64,000 nucleotides of DNA from VRUE01 sp963762205 (lineage in GTDB: Bacteria; Actinomycetota; Thermoleophilia; Solirubrobacterales; 70-9). Made by a program: the position numbers and the translations under genes. The notes under the pieces were generated by a model. That model did not search any database. It worked only from the letters and a program-made list of their open reading frames with translations, and was not told the origin of the DNA. The first letter of the stretch is position 1. The number at the start of each line of letters is the position of its first letter. Positions 23,676-32,186 of this stretch are shown piece after piece. The DNA is taken from positions 783,858 to 847,857 of the forward strand of contig CAVXJZ010000003.1 of assembly GCA_963762205.1 (NCBI GenBank), in the 5' to 3' direction.

Positions 23676-24563
23676 GTTCACGCCATGTGCCCCGGAGCGG
23701 GTCGGCAGCGGCCTGACTCCGCGGGCGTGACGCAGGCGCGGCAGGGCGTAGCGGTCCTCGATCGTCGCGAGCAGGGAGTAGTGGCTATAGCTGCCCGCGA
23801 TCCGGGTGCCGGCGCGGATGTCGGGCCCGGCCAGGAGGGTCATCACCCGCCCGCCACCCGAGGCTCCGCAGCAGCCGGCCGCCGTCGACCCCTCGTCGAA
23901 GGTGACGATCAGCAGGCCGTGCGGGCCGAGCTGCCGGCGCAGCCGCGGCACGAGCTTTGCCAGAAAGCGGTCCGCGACGCCGATCCCGCAGTCGTGGGCG
24001 GCGTTGCAGAGGTCCGGGCCGAGCCAGGCGAAGACGGGCAGCGAGCGATGGCGGAGGTCCGATTCGAGTCGTGTCGCCGGCACCACCCTCCGGCAGCGCC
24101 GCGGGTGCTCGCCGATCTCCGGGAAGTACATGAACGGGTTGTGGCGCTTGACGTAGTCGCCGTGCCGGGCGCCGGCGAAGCACGGGTGCGGGAGGCCCTC
24201 GAGGTACGCCTTCCAGCCGACCCCGGCACGCGAGAGCTGCCCGGCCAGACTCGAGGCGGTCACCCGGCAGTCGGTGCAGTTGTCGACCACGCCGAAGGTC
24301 GAGCCGCCGAGGATCGCCAGGTAGTTGGGCAGCGACGGATGGGTCACCGCGTGGTAGCGCGAGGCCAGGGCGCCCCGCCGGGCGAGGCGGTTGAGGAACG
24401 GGGCCTCCGGGTTGCCGATCACCTCGCCGTACTCGTGGTTCTCGAGCACGATGACGACGGTGCGAGGCGGCGAGGGCTCCGAGGCCGGCGCCGCGCCGCC
24501 GGCGCCGAGGGCGATCGCCAGCGATGCGACCGCGATCGCAGCTCCCCAGGGTCGATTCGCCAT
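23673..24563 (-). CDS. Exported phosphoesterase (acid phosphatase/phospholipase C-like)
   Basis: Secreted protein of 296 residues. It starts with a signal peptide (about residues 8-28, ending in an Ala/Ser-rich site APASEP). The mature part has the alkaline-phosphatase-superfamily phosphoesterase motifs: VVIVLENHEYGEVIG at the start of the domain, a THPSLPNYLAILGG segment with the conserved His and Asn, and FDEGSTAAGC near the end. Four Cys near the DNCTDC and DLCNAAHDC motifs may form disulphides. The substrate may be a phosphomonoester or phospholipid headgroup. ATG 24563 is preferred because the signal peptide then sits at the N-terminus and a TATCCT box lies 6 nt upstream. Confidence 0.85.
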   Translation of the reverse strand: MANRPWGAAIAVASLAIALGAGGAAPASEPSPPRTVVIVLENHEYGEVIGNPEAPFLNRLARRGALASRYHAVTHPSLPNYLAILGGSTFGVVDNCTDCRVTASSLAGQLSRAGVGWKAYLEGLPHPCFAGARHGDYVKRHNPFMYFPEIGEHPRRCRRVVPATRLESDLRHRSLPVFAWLGPDLCNAAHDCGIGVADRFLAKLVPRLRRQLGPHGLLIVTFDEGSTAAGCCGASGGGRVMTLLAGPDIRAGTRIAGSYSHYSLLATIEDRYALPRLRHARGVRPLPTRSGAHGVN

Positions 24564-24569
24564 CGGTCG

Positions 24570-24579
24570 AGGATAGGCT
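24570..24579. promoter_or_regulatory. Overlapping divergent -10 boxes
   Basis: The sequence AGGATAGGCT reads TATCCT on the minus strand (6 nt before the phosphoesterase ATG) and TAGGCT on the plus strand (11 nt before the tatD GTG). The two promoters share bases, so initiation in the two directions should be mutually exclusive. Confidence 0.4.
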
Positions 24580-24590
24580 GAGCGACCACC

Positions 24591-25358
24591 GTGATCGATT
24601 CCCACACCCATCTCTTCCTCTGTGAGCCGCCCGAGGACGAGCTCGTCGTCGCCGCTCGCGAGGCGGGCCTGGGGCGGATGCTCAACGTCGGCCTCGGGGC
24701 CGACTCCAACCCGACCGCAATCGCCGCCGCCGAGCGCCACGACGAGGTCTTCGCCACGGTCGGCTCGCACCCGACCTCGGCCGGCGAGTTCGACGAGGCG
24801 CTCGAAGCCCAGATCCTGCGGCTCTCCGAGCACGAGAAGGTGCGGGCGATCGGCGAGACCGGGATCGACCGCTACCGCGAGACGGCGAGCCCGGCCGAGC
24901 AGCGTCGCGCTTTCGAGGCGCAGGTCGAGATCGCCCGCGAGCGCGAGCTGCCGATCGTCATCCACGCCCGCGACCCCGACGGCGAGACGACGGCGACCGA
25001 CGAAATTTTCGAGATCCTCGACGCCCGGGCCGACGGCGTCCCGGTCATCCTCCACTGCTTCCTCGCCCCCTGGCGGGTCGAGGACGCGATCGAGCGCGGC
25101 TGGTACTGCTCCTTTTCGGGGGTCGTCACCTTCCCGGCCTCCGAGGAGCTGCGCGCGGCGGCGGCGAGGCTGCCCTCCGAGCTGCTCCTCGTCGAGACCG
25201 ACGCGCCCTACCTGGCGCCGCAGCCGGTGCGCGGCAAGCCCAACGAGCCCGCCCACGTCGTCGCCACCGCCAAGGCGGTCGCCGACGTGCGCGGGGAATC
25301 CTACGACCAGCTCGAGCGCACCGTGGAGGCAAACGCGCGCACGCTCTTCGACTGGTGA
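24591..25358 (+). CDS. tatD: TatD family metal-dependent hydrolase (DNase)
   Basis: TIM-barrel hydrolase of 255 residues with a two-metal site; family members act as 3'-5' DNases and on D-aminoacyl-tRNA. Ligands are visible: HTHLF (residues 4-8), the Glu in AIGETGID, the His in IVIHARDPD, the His in ILHCF, and the Asp in LVETDAPYLAPQP. Length is normal. The GTG start follows a TAGGCT box. It lies upstream of rsmA in the conserved order, but two minus-strand genes separate it from metG. Confidence 0.93.
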   Translation: MIDSHTHLFLCEPPEDELVVAAREAGLGRMLNVGLGADSNPTAIAAAERHDEVFATVGSHPTSAGEFDEALEAQILRLSEHEKVRAIGETGIDRYRETASPAEQRRAFEAQVEIARERELPIVIHARDPDGETTATDEIFEILDARADGVPVILHCFLAPWRVEDAIERGWYCSFSGVVTFPASEELRAAAARLPSELLLVETDAPYLAPQPVRGKPNEPAHVVATAKAVADVRGESYDQLERTVEANARTLFDW

Positions 25359-25386
25359 GGGCCCGCCCCGACACCAGGGCCTAGCG

Positions 25387-26148
25387 ATGGCCAGGCTGGG
25401 GCAGAACTTCCTCGCCGACCCCAACCTCCTGGCCGCGATCGTCCGCGACGCGGCCCTCGAGCCGGCCGACGTGGTGCTCGAGGTGGGCCCGGGCGAAGGG
25501 GTGCTGACCGAGCGCCTCGCGGAGAGCGCGAGCCTGGTCCACGCGGTCGAGATCGACCGCCGCCTGGAGGGGGCGCTGGCCGCGATCGGGGCGCGCCCGA
25601 ACGTCGAGCTGCACTGGGGCGACGCGATGAGGACCGACCTCGGCGCCCTCGAGCCGTCGCCGACCGCGGTCGTCGCCAACCTCCCCTACGCGGTCGCGAC
25701 GCCGCTGATCCTGCGCACGATCGAGGAGCTGCCCTCGGTTCGCAGCTGGACCGTGATGGTCCAGCGCGAGATCGCCGACCGGTTGCGTGCCGCGCCCGGC
25801 AGTCGCACCTACGGCTCGCCCAGCGTGATCGCCCAGCTCGCCTGCGAGGTCGCACTGGCGCGGACGGTGGACCCCGCCGTCTTCCGGCCCCGTCCGCGGG
25901 TCGAGTCGGCGATCCTGCGCCTGCGGCGCACGGGGCCGGGAGCGGATCGGGTGACGCACGATCTGGTCAGGGCGGCATTCGCCCACCGGCGCAAGTCGCT
26001 GGCCCGCTCGCTCGAGCACAACCGACCCGGCAGCCTGGTGGCTGCCCGCGGCGCCCTCGCCGAGCTCGGCCTGCCGGAGGACGCCCGCGCCGAGGCCCTC
26101 TCGCCTGAGGATTTCGCCGCCCTGTCGGCGAAGCTTTCCCCGACGTGA
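25387..26148 (+). CDS. rsmA: 16S rRNA dimethyladenosine transferase
   Basis: SAM-dependent enzyme of 253 residues that dimethylates A1518 and A1519 near the 3' end of 16S rRNA. It has LGQNFLADPNLL at the N-terminus, the SAM-binding motif VLEVGPGEGVLTERL (about 38-52), the acidic loop VEIDR and the catalytic NLPYAVATP (about 99). The C-terminal helical domain with RRKSLARSL is complete. ATG 25387 gives the family N-terminus MARLGQNFL. Its stop overlaps the ispE GTG by 4 nt (GTGA). The gene is also called ksgA. Confidence 0.95.
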   Translation: MARLGQNFLADPNLLAAIVRDAALEPADVVLEVGPGEGVLTERLAESASLVHAVEIDRRLEGALAAIGARPNVELHWGDAMRTDLGALEPSPTAVVANLPYAVATPLILRTIEELPSVRSWTVMVQREIADRLRAAPGSRTYGSPSVIAQLACEVALARTVDPAVFRPRPRVESAILRLRRTGPGADRVTHDLVRAAFAHRRKSLARSLEHNRPGSLVAARGALAELGLPEDARAEALSPEDFAALSAKLSPT

Positions 26149-26987
26149 ATCCGCCGATGCCGATCCCCGCGCCCGCCAAGCTCAACCTCTGCCTGTTCCT
26201 CGGGCCCCGCCGGGGGGACGGCCTGCACGAGCTCTGCTCGCTGTTCGAGCCCCTCGCGCTTGCCGACGAGCTCAGCGTCGCCGCGGCCGAGCGCGACGAG
26301 GTCGTCTGCGCGGGCGTCGAGGGCGAGAACCTGGCCGCGGTCGCCCTGCGCCGCCTGCGCGAGAGGGGCTGGGCGCGTGAGCCGCTGCGGATCGAGATCG
26401 CGAAGCGGATACCGGTCGCCGCCGGCCTCGGCGGCGGGTCCGCCGACGCCGCCGCGGTCCTGCGCTTGGCGGCGGGCGAGGTCGCCGGGCTCGAGCGGCT
26501 GGCGGCCGAGATCGGCGCCGACGTGCCCTCGCAGCTCGACCCCTCCCTGGCGCTCGTCCGTGGCGCGGGGGAGAGGGTGGCCAGGCTGCCGGAGCCCGCA
26601 GCGCATGCCGCGGTCCTGCTTCCGGGCGAGGGCGGCCTCTCGACCGCGGAGGTCTTCGCCGAGGCCGACCGCCTCGGGCTCGGCCGGAGCGCGGAGGAGC
26701 TGGAGGCTCTGGCGCCGCGCCTGCTGACCGCGGCCGGCGCCGGCGCCTCGCCGCTCGACTACCCGGAGCTGCTGGAGAACGACCTCGAGCCGGCGGCGCG
26801 CTCGCTGCGGCCGGAGATAGGCGACGCCCTGGAGGCGCTGCGCGCAGCCGGCGCCCCGCTGGCGCTGCTGACCGGGTCGGGGCCGACCGCCTTCGGGCTG
26901 TTCGGCGATCTCGCCGCGGCGCGGGCAGCGGCCGAGCGCACCGGGCGCGACGACGCGATCGTCTGCGAGGCTGGGTCGGCGCCGTGA
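26145..26987 (+). CDS. ispE: 4-diphosphocytidyl-2-C-methyl-D-erythritol kinase
   Basis: GHMP kinase of 280 residues in the MEP isoprenoid pathway, phosphorylating CDP-methylerythritol. It begins with the substrate motif PAPAKLNLCLFLGPRRGDG, has the ATP-binding glycine loop PVAAGLGGGSADAAAVLRL (about 87-105), and ends with the LLTGSGPTAFGLF motif. GTG start overlaps the rsmA stop and its own stop overlaps the next GTG (GTGA again), so rsmA, ispE and the DedA-PAP2 gene are translationally coupled. Isopentenyl precursors made here feed polyprenyl carriers that the downstream phosphatase may recycle. Confidence 0.94.
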   Translation: MNPPMPIPAPAKLNLCLFLGPRRGDGLHELCSLFEPLALADELSVAAAERDEVVCAGVEGENLAAVALRRLRERGWAREPLRIEIAKRIPVAAGLGGGSADAAAVLRLAAGEVAGLERLAAEIGADVPSQLDPSLALVRGAGERVARLPEPAAHAAVLLPGEGGLSTAEVFAEADRLGLGRSAEELEALAPRLLTAAGAGASPLDYPELLENDLEPAARSLRPEIGDALEALRAAGAPLALLTGSGPTAFGLFGDLAAARAAAERTGRDDAIVCEAGSAP

Positions 26988-28477
26988 GGCCGCCGGGAAC
27001 AGAGGGGCAGCGAAGGTGGGCGCTGAGGGTGGCGATCGCCGCCGTCGCGATCGCCGCCTACGTCGCCTTCACCCAGCTCGTCGACGTCGAGAAGGTCCTC
27101 GAGGACGTCTCCCAGGCGCTCGGCGCCTGGACCTACCTGCTGGTCGGCGGCTTCGCCTTCGCCGAGACCGGCGCCTTCGTCGGGCTTCTGGTGCCTGGCG
27201 AGACCGTGATGATCCTCGGTGGCGCCGTCGCCGGCCAGGGCGCGATCGACATCTACCTGGTGATCGCGATCGCCTGGGCCTGCGCCTTCGCCGGCGACTC
27301 GACCAGCTTCTTCGTCGGCCGGCGGCTCGGCCGCGGCTTCCTGATGCGCCACGGCCCGCGGTTCGGGGTCGGCCGGGACCGCCTCGAGCAGATCGACGAC
27401 TACTTCGACCGCCACGGCGGCAAAACGATCTTCCTCGGGCGCTTCGTCGGCTTCGTGCGGGCCTTCGCGCCCTTCATCGCCGGCAGCTCCGGGATGCGCT
27501 ACCGCGGCTTCGTCCCCTACAGCGTCCTCGGCACCGGGCTCTGGGTCAGCACCGCGATCCTCCTCGGCTACCTCTTCTCGCGCAGCATCGACACGGTTCT
27601 CGTCTACGCCGGCAAAGGCGCGTTCGCCCTCGGCACGCTGATCGTCATCGTCGTCGGCTCGGTCGCCCTGCGCCGCCATCTCAGCGACGCCGCCAACAGG
27701 CGCGCCGCCGTCGCCTGGGTGGACGGCCACGCCGCCACCCGCTGGATCCCGACCCTGGCGCGGCGCTTCAGCCCGCAGCTGCGCTTCCTCTGGGAGCGGG
27801 TGACGCCGGGTGGCACCTTCGGGCTCGAGTTCACCTCGCTGATGGCGACCCTCGCCGTCGCCGCCTTCGTCCTCGTCGCCTACACCGTCATCGTCGGCGG
27901 CGACCCCGGGCCGACGCCCGGCGACGTCACCGCCGCCGACGTCGTCGAGCACCTGCGGGCGGGCTGGCTGATCGACGTCGCCAGGGCCGTGACCGCGCTC
28001 GGCTCGGCCGCGGTCGTCCTGCCGCTGGCGCTGCTCGGGGCGGTGCTGCTCGGGGCGGGCAGGCGCTGGGCCGAGGTCGGGGTCCTTCTCGCCGGCCTGG
28101 CGATCGTGGTCGTCGGCGTCCACGAGCTCAAGGCCCTGGTCGACCGCCCGCGCCCGACCGGCGCCCTGGTCGACGCCGCCGGCTCCTCATTCCCCAGCGG
28201 CCACGCCGCCTACTCGACCTTCTACGTCTGGCTCGCGGTGACGATCGTCATGCGGCTGCGGCCGGGGATGACGCGCGGCACGCTGGTCGTCGCGAGCGGC
28301 GTCGCCGTGACGGCGCTGATCGGCATCTCGCGCGTCTACCTGGGGGTCCACTACCTGAGCGACGTGAGTGCCGGCTGGGCGCTGGGGGCGGGGGCCTTCT
28401 CGCTCTGCGCGGCCGTGGCGCTGGTCATCACGACGGTCCGGCACAATGGGTCGATGGTCGACTCCGAGGAGACCTGA
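26984..28477 (+). CDS. DedA family / PAP2 phosphatase fusion membrane protein
   Basis: Polytopic protein of 497 residues joining two membrane domains. Residues about 15-215 are DedA/SNARE-associated: FAETGAFVGLLVPGETVMILGG, then GRFVGFVRAFAPFIAGSSGM with the essential Arg. Residues about 285-490 are a PAP2 lipid phosphatase with all three motifs: KALVDRPRP, PSGH, and SRVYLGVHYLSDV with the catalytic His pair. DedA proteins are implicated in undecaprenyl-phosphate translocation and PAP2 enzymes dephosphorylate undecaprenyl pyrophosphate, so recycling of the lipid carrier is a reasonable joint role (inference). It is coupled to ispE upstream and to a small membrane gene downstream (TGATG). Confidence 0.9.
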   Translation: MRPPGTEGQRRWALRVAIAAVAIAAYVAFTQLVDVEKVLEDVSQALGAWTYLLVGGFAFAETGAFVGLLVPGETVMILGGAVAGQGAIDIYLVIAIAWACAFAGDSTSFFVGRRLGRGFLMRHGPRFGVGRDRLEQIDDYFDRHGGKTIFLGRFVGFVRAFAPFIAGSSGMRYRGFVPYSVLGTGLWVSTAILLGYLFSRSIDTVLVYAGKGAFALGTLIVIVVGSVALRRHLSDAANRRAAVAWVDGHAATRWIPTLARRFSPQLRFLWERVTPGGTFGLEFTSLMATLAVAAFVLVAYTVIVGGDPGPTPGDVTAADVVEHLRAGWLIDVARAVTALGSAAVVLPLALLGAVLLGAGRRWAEVGVLLAGLAIVVVGVHELKALVDRPRPTGALVDAAGSSFPSGHAAYSTFYVWLAVTIVMRLRPGMTRGTLVVASGVAVTALIGISRVYLGVHYLSDVSAGWALGAGAFSLCAAVALVITTVRHNGSMVDSEET

Positions 28478-28728
28478 TGCCGCCCCTGGCATTGCAGGAA
28501 GTCGGCGACGAGTACCTGCTGTTCGGGATCGCGGGCTTCATCGCCCTGGTCGCCTTCGTCGGCCTGATCCTGGTCCCGGCCGTGAGCGCCTACGGGCGGA
28601 TCTGGGAGAAGACGGCCGCCGGCTTCCTCTCGCTCGTCGTGCTCGCCGCCCTGGTCGTGGTCGGCGTGATCATCGGCCTCGCGGTCGTCTACTACTACCC
28701 GGACATCGTCGACTTCCTCAACGGCTAG
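28477..28728 (+). CDS. Small two-helix membrane protein
   Basis: Protein of 83 residues that starts inside the stop of the DedA-PAP2 gene (TGATG), so it is almost certainly translated with it. It has two hydrophobic segments, about 15-35 (LFGIAGFIALVAFVGLILV) and 49-72 (FLSLVVLAALVVVGVIIGLA), joined by a polar loop SAYGRIWEK, and ends YYPDIVDFLNG. I recognise no family. Tight coupling suggests an accessory subunit of the DedA-PAP2 protein (inference). Confidence 0.65.
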   Translation: MPPLALQEVGDEYLLFGIAGFIALVAFVGLILVPAVSAYGRIWEKTAAGFLSLVVLAALVVVGVIIGLAVVYYYPDIVDFLNG

Positions 28729-28764
28729 CGCCGGGGCGGCGGCTCGGCCTCGGTTCGCGGTCTG

Positions 28765-28770
28765 GATAAT
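28765..28770 (+). promoter_or_regulatory. -10 box GATAAT of the PucR-like gene
   Basis: GATAAT is 6 nt before the GTG at 28777, with TG two bases upstream as in an extended -10. Leaderless-type spacing. Confidence 0.45.
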
Positions 28771-28776
28771 GAGCGG

Positions 28777-30012
28777 GTGACGACGACGCCCAAAGGCAAG
28801 AAAAGCCCTGTAAAGAAGCTTGATTCGGGGAATCTCGACACGCTCGCGGAGGCGGTCGAGTCCGGCGCCGGCCTGCCCGCGATCGCGCGCGCCGCGGCGA
28901 GGGTCCTCGAAGCCAGCGTCGCCCTGATCGACCGCTCCAGCGCCGTTCTCGCCGTCGCCGGTGCCTCCTCGGACCAGGAGAAGAAGCTGATCGAGGGCGG
29001 CGAGGACGTGACCCGGATCGAGCTGCGGGTCGCCGACAGCGTGGTCGGCGAGCTCCGCTACCGCGGCGGGGCGACCCCCGACCCGGCGATCGTCCGGATG
29101 GTGACGACGCTGGTCGGGCTCGAGCTGGAGCGCGCCCGCTCGCCGGAGTGGGAGAGCGAGGAGGTCGCCGGGGCCTTCGTGCGCGCCGTCCTCGCCCGCG
29201 AGGTCACCGATCGCGGCGACATCGTCGCCCGCGCCGCCGAGATGGGCGCCGACCTCGAGCACGGCGCCGGGGTGCTGATCGTCCGCGCGGTGCCGCGCGC
29301 CGCGCAGACCGGCGAGTGGCGCGCGCGCGTGCTGACGCTCACCCTGCGGGCGCTGCGCTCGCTGGCCGCCGGTGCGCTCGCGTCCGCCGGAGAGGGCGAG
29401 GCGGCGGAGATCGCCGTGATCGTCCCCGCCGACGACGACCAGCGGCTGGCGCGCGCCGCCCTCGGCCTGGCCCGCGAGCTCGATGACGGCCTGCCGGGCT
29501 TCCACCTGACGATCGGCCACAGCCGCCGGGCCGGCGACCCGGTCGACCTCTACCGGGCGGGCAACGAGGCGAGGCTCGCCGTCAATGTCGGCGAGGCCGA
29601 GGAGCGCTCGCTGCTCGCCTTCGAGGACACCGGCGCCTACCGCCTGCTGCTGCCGGCGATCAGCGAGGACCCCCGCGAGCTCGAGCGCTTCTACGCGGAG
29701 ACTGTCGCGCCGCTCTCCACCTACGACGAGCAGTACGAGACCGAGCTGGTGGCCACCGTGGAGGCCTACCTCGACAACGACGGCAACGTCGCCGCCACCG
29801 CCAAACAGCTCTTCACCCACAGGCACACGGTCCGCTACCGCCTCGAGCGGGTCAGGGAGCTCTGCGGCCACGACGTCTCGGCGACCGAGGGCCGGGAGAA
29901 GCTCGGGCTCGGCCTGAAGGCGATGCGCGTGCTCGGAATCGCCTCGCCCCGCGGCCCCGCGCACGAGCCCGGCGCCGAAGCGGGCAAGGTCCGCCGCTCC
30001 TCGGAGGAGTAG
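28777..30012 (+). CDS. PucR/CdaR-type transcriptional regulator
   Basis: Protein of 411 residues. The C-terminal 70 residues hold the PucR-type helix-turn-helix (VEAYLDNDGNVAATAKQLF, then HRHTVRYRLERVREL). Upstream is a GGDEF-like/CdaR middle domain (about 180-300, ending AFEDTGAYRLLLPAI). The N-terminal 130 residues look like a sensory domain (ASVALIDRSSAVLAVAGA) with a basic first 20 residues. The family usually activates catabolic genes in response to purines or sugar acids; the ligand here is unknown. A GATAAT box 6 nt before the GTG implies a separate leaderless promoter. Confidence 0.85.
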   Translation: MTTTPKGKKSPVKKLDSGNLDTLAEAVESGAGLPAIARAAARVLEASVALIDRSSAVLAVAGASSDQEKKLIEGGEDVTRIELRVADSVVGELRYRGGATPDPAIVRMVTTLVGLELERARSPEWESEEVAGAFVRAVLAREVTDRGDIVARAAEMGADLEHGAGVLIVRAVPRAAQTGEWRARVLTLTLRALRSLAAGALASAGEGEAAEIAVIVPADDDQRLARAALGLARELDDGLPGFHLTIGHSRRAGDPVDLYRAGNEARLAVNVGEAEERSLLAFEDTGAYRLLLPAISEDPRELERFYAETVAPLSTYDEQYETELVATVEAYLDNDGNVAATAKQLFTHRHTVRYRLERVRELCGHDVSATEGREKLGLGLKAMRVLGIASPRGPAHEPGAEAGKVRRSSEE

Positions 30013-30044
30013 CCACCTGCCCGAGCGGAATCGATCGGCCGCGA

Positions 30045-30117
30045 TTCCGGGGGGAGGACTCGAACCCCCGCTTCCTGGACCAAAACCAGGCGTGCTAGCC
30101 GACTACACCACCCCGGA
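30045..30117 (-). tRNA. tRNA-Gln (anticodon UUG)
   Basis: Read on the minus strand, 73 nt fold as a cloverleaf. The 7-bp acceptor is TCCGGGG/CCCCGGA with discriminator A. The anticodon stem CCTGG/CCAGG closes the loop TTTTGGT, giving anticodon TTG. The T arm is GGGGG-TTCGAGT-CCTCC. CCA is not encoded. Confidence 0.95.
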
Positions 30118-30169
30118 TCGAGTTCGAGCCTAGCGCCGCTCGGCGGTCGATCGCGTCCGCGAGGGCCCA

Positions 30170-30175
30170 TAGGGT
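30170..30175 (+). promoter_or_regulatory. -10 box TAGGGT of the HdeD-like gene
   Basis: TAGGGT is 6 nt before the ATG at 30182, leaderless-type spacing. Confidence 0.4.
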
Positions 30176-30181
30176 CGGTGC

Positions 30182-30751
30182 ATGGAGATGGGTGGAGCAT
30201 CGATGGACCCGGCCGTTCGCGAGGGGCTGGCGAAGGGCTGGAAGGCACTGATGGCGGTCGGCGTCATCGCCATCCTGATCGGCTGCGTGGCGATCCTGGT
30301 CCCGGCCGTCGCCTCGGTCGGCACGGCCATCTTCATCGGCTGGGTCCTGCTGATCGCCGGCGCCTTCCTGGTCGCCGGCGCCTTCACGGCCCACTCGATC
30401 GGGACCGTCGTCCTGCGCCTCCTGTGGGCGTTCCTGACGGGGGCCGTCGGCCTCTTCCTGATCGTCGAACCGCACAGCGGCACCCTCACCCTGACCCTCG
30501 TCCTCGGCCTCTATTTCATCTTCATGGGCGTGACCAGGGTCACCGCCGCCTTCCTGGCCCGCGGGCAGGAGGGGGCCGGGCTCGTCGGCCTCAGTGGCTT
30601 CGCGGGCCTGCTGATCGGAATCCTCGTCCTCGCCAAGTTCCCCAGCTCGGCCGACTGGGCGATCGGCCTCCTGGTCGGGATCGACCTGATCTTCGCCGGC
30701 TGGACGCTGGTCAGCGTCTCCCTGGTCGGCAAAGACCTTTCGCGGGCCTGA
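30182..30751 (+). CDS. HdeD/DUF308 family membrane protein
   Basis: Protein of 189 residues with six hydrophobic helices in three similar pairs, the DUF308/HdeD plan: a first pair starting WKALMAVGVIAILIGCVAIL and ending IGWVLLIAGAFLVAGAF, a second with LLWAFLTGAVGLFLIVEP, and a third ending IGLLVGIDLIFAGWTL. HdeD in E. coli is linked to acid resistance, but most relatives have no known role. ATG 30182 fits the TAGGGT box; a second in-frame ATG lies seven codons later. It stands between tRNA-Gln and glmU. Confidence 0.82.
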   Translation: MEMGGASMDPAVREGLAKGWKALMAVGVIAILIGCVAILVPAVASVGTAIFIGWVLLIAGAFLVAGAFTAHSIGTVVLRLLWAFLTGAVGLFLIVEPHSGTLTLTLVLGLYFIFMGVTRVTAAFLARGQEGAGLVGLSGFAGLLIGILVLAKFPSSADWAIGLLVGIDLIFAGWTLVSVSLVGKDLSRA

Positions 30752-30779
30752 TCCTGCGACGGGATTCGCCCGCCGGGAC

Positions 30780-30785
30780 TACGAT
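30780..30785 (+). promoter_or_regulatory. -10 box TACGAT of glmU
   Basis: TACGAT is 6 nt before the GTG of glmU. With no SD possible, the glmU-prs message is probably leaderless. Confidence 0.45.
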
Positions 30786-30791
30786 CCCGGG

Positions 30792-32186
30792 GTGAGTTCG
30801 CCCCTTGTCCTGGTCATGGCGGCCGGCGCCGGCACCCGCATGCGCTCGAGCCTGCCGAAGATGCTCCACCCCGTCTGCGGGCGGCCGATGGTCGCCTGGC
30901 CGGTCGTCGCCGCCCTCGAGGCGGGCGCCGGCCGGGTCGCGGCGATCGTCTCTCCCGGCCACGACATCTCGGCCGGGCTGCCCGAGGGGACGGAGACGGT
31001 CGTGCAGCCCGAGCCCGACGGCACCGGCGGAGCGGCGCGGGCGGCGCTGCCGCTGATCCGTGAGGCCGAGACGGTGGTCGTGCTCTCCGGCGATCACCCG
31101 GTGATCGGGGCCGGCGCGGTCACCGCCCTCCTCGAGGCGCACGAGTCAACGCGCGCGGCGGCGACGATGATGACGATCGAGCTCGACGACCCCGGAACCT
31201 ACGGGCGCGTGATCCGCGACTCCGAAGGCTGGGTCGAGGCCGTCGTGGAGGCCAAAGCGGCGGGCGACGCCGACGCAGCGCAGCTCGCGATCCGCGAGAT
31301 CAACGCCGGCAGCTACGCCTTCGACGCGGCGCCCCTGGCCGAGGCCCTGGCCGGCCTCGACAACGACAACGCGCAGGGCGAGTACTACCTGCCCGACGTC
31401 TTTCCGGCGATGCGGGAGGCCGGGCACCTCGTCGCCGCCCACCTCACGGACGACATCGCGGTGACCATGGGGGTCAACGACCGCGTCGAGCTCGCCGCTG
31501 CGGAGACCGAGGCCCGGCGCCGCATCCTCGACTCCCACATGGCGGCCGGCGTCACGGTCGTCGACCCGGCCTCGACCTGGATCGACGCCGGGGTCGAGAT
31601 CGCCGCCGACGCCCGCATCGAGCCGGGCACCAGCCTGCGCGGCGCGACCCGGGTCGGCGCCGGCTCGGTGGTCGGCCCGCTGACCACGCTGACCGACACG
31701 ACGCTCGGCGAGCGGGTGTCGGCGCCCCACTCGTTCCTGGTCGAGTGCGAGGTGCTGGACGGCTGCGACGTCGGCCCCTTCGCCTACCTGCGGCCCGGCG
31801 CGCAGCTGCAGGGCGACGCCAAGGCCGGGGCCTTCGTCGAGGTCAAGAACTCGCGGATCGGCGAGGGGACGAAGGTCCCGCACCTCGCCTATGTCGGCGA
31901 CGCCGACATCGGGCCCGGCAGCAACCTCGGGGCCGGCTCGATCACCGCCAACTACGACGGATTCCGCAAGCACCGGACTGTGATCGGCGCCGGGGTGCGG
32001 ATCGGAGTTGACACGATGCTGATCGCACCGGTAGAAGTCGGCGACTCCGCCTACACTGGCGCTGGAGCGGTTGTTTCCGAGGACGTTCCCGATGGGGCAC
32101 TTGCGGTGAGTCAGAACGAGCAACGGAACATCGAGGGCTTCGCGGAGCGCAAGGCCGCCGAGGCGAAAGAGAAGGACAACTCGTGA
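30792..32186 (+). CDS. glmU: Bifunctional GlcN-1-P acetyltransferase / UDP-GlcNAc pyrophosphorylase
   Basis: Two-domain enzyme of 464 residues that makes UDP-GlcNAc for peptidoglycan. The N-terminal Rossmann-like uridylyltransferase opens with VMAAGAGTRMRSSLPKMLHP and has the GDHPV and NDNAQGEYYLPDV motifs. The C-terminal left-handed beta-helix of hexapeptide repeats starts near residue 250 and contains the acetyltransferase residues in NYDGFRKHRTVIG (catalytic His) and in the GSNLGAGSI stretch. Length is normal. The stop overlaps the prs GTG (GTGA), so the two are coupled as in the ancient glmU-prs pair. Confidence 0.96.
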   Translation: MSSPLVLVMAAGAGTRMRSSLPKMLHPVCGRPMVAWPVVAALEAGAGRVAAIVSPGHDISAGLPEGTETVVQPEPDGTGGAARAALPLIREAETVVVLSGDHPVIGAGAVTALLEAHESTRAAATMMTIELDDPGTYGRVIRDSEGWVEAVVEAKAAGDADAAQLAIREINAGSYAFDAAPLAEALAGLDNDNAQGEYYLPDVFPAMREAGHLVAAHLTDDIAVTMGVNDRVELAAAETEARRRILDSHMAAGVTVVDPASTWIDAGVEIAADARIEPGTSLRGATRVGAGSVVGPLTTLTDTTLGERVSAPHSFLVECEVLDGCDVGPFAYLRPGAQLQGDAKAGAFVEVKNSRIGEGTKVPHLAYVGDADIGPGSNLGAGSITANYDGFRKHRTVIGAGVRIGVDTMLIAPVEVGDSAYTGAGAVVSEDVPDGALAVSQNEQRNIEGFAERKAAEAKEKDNS

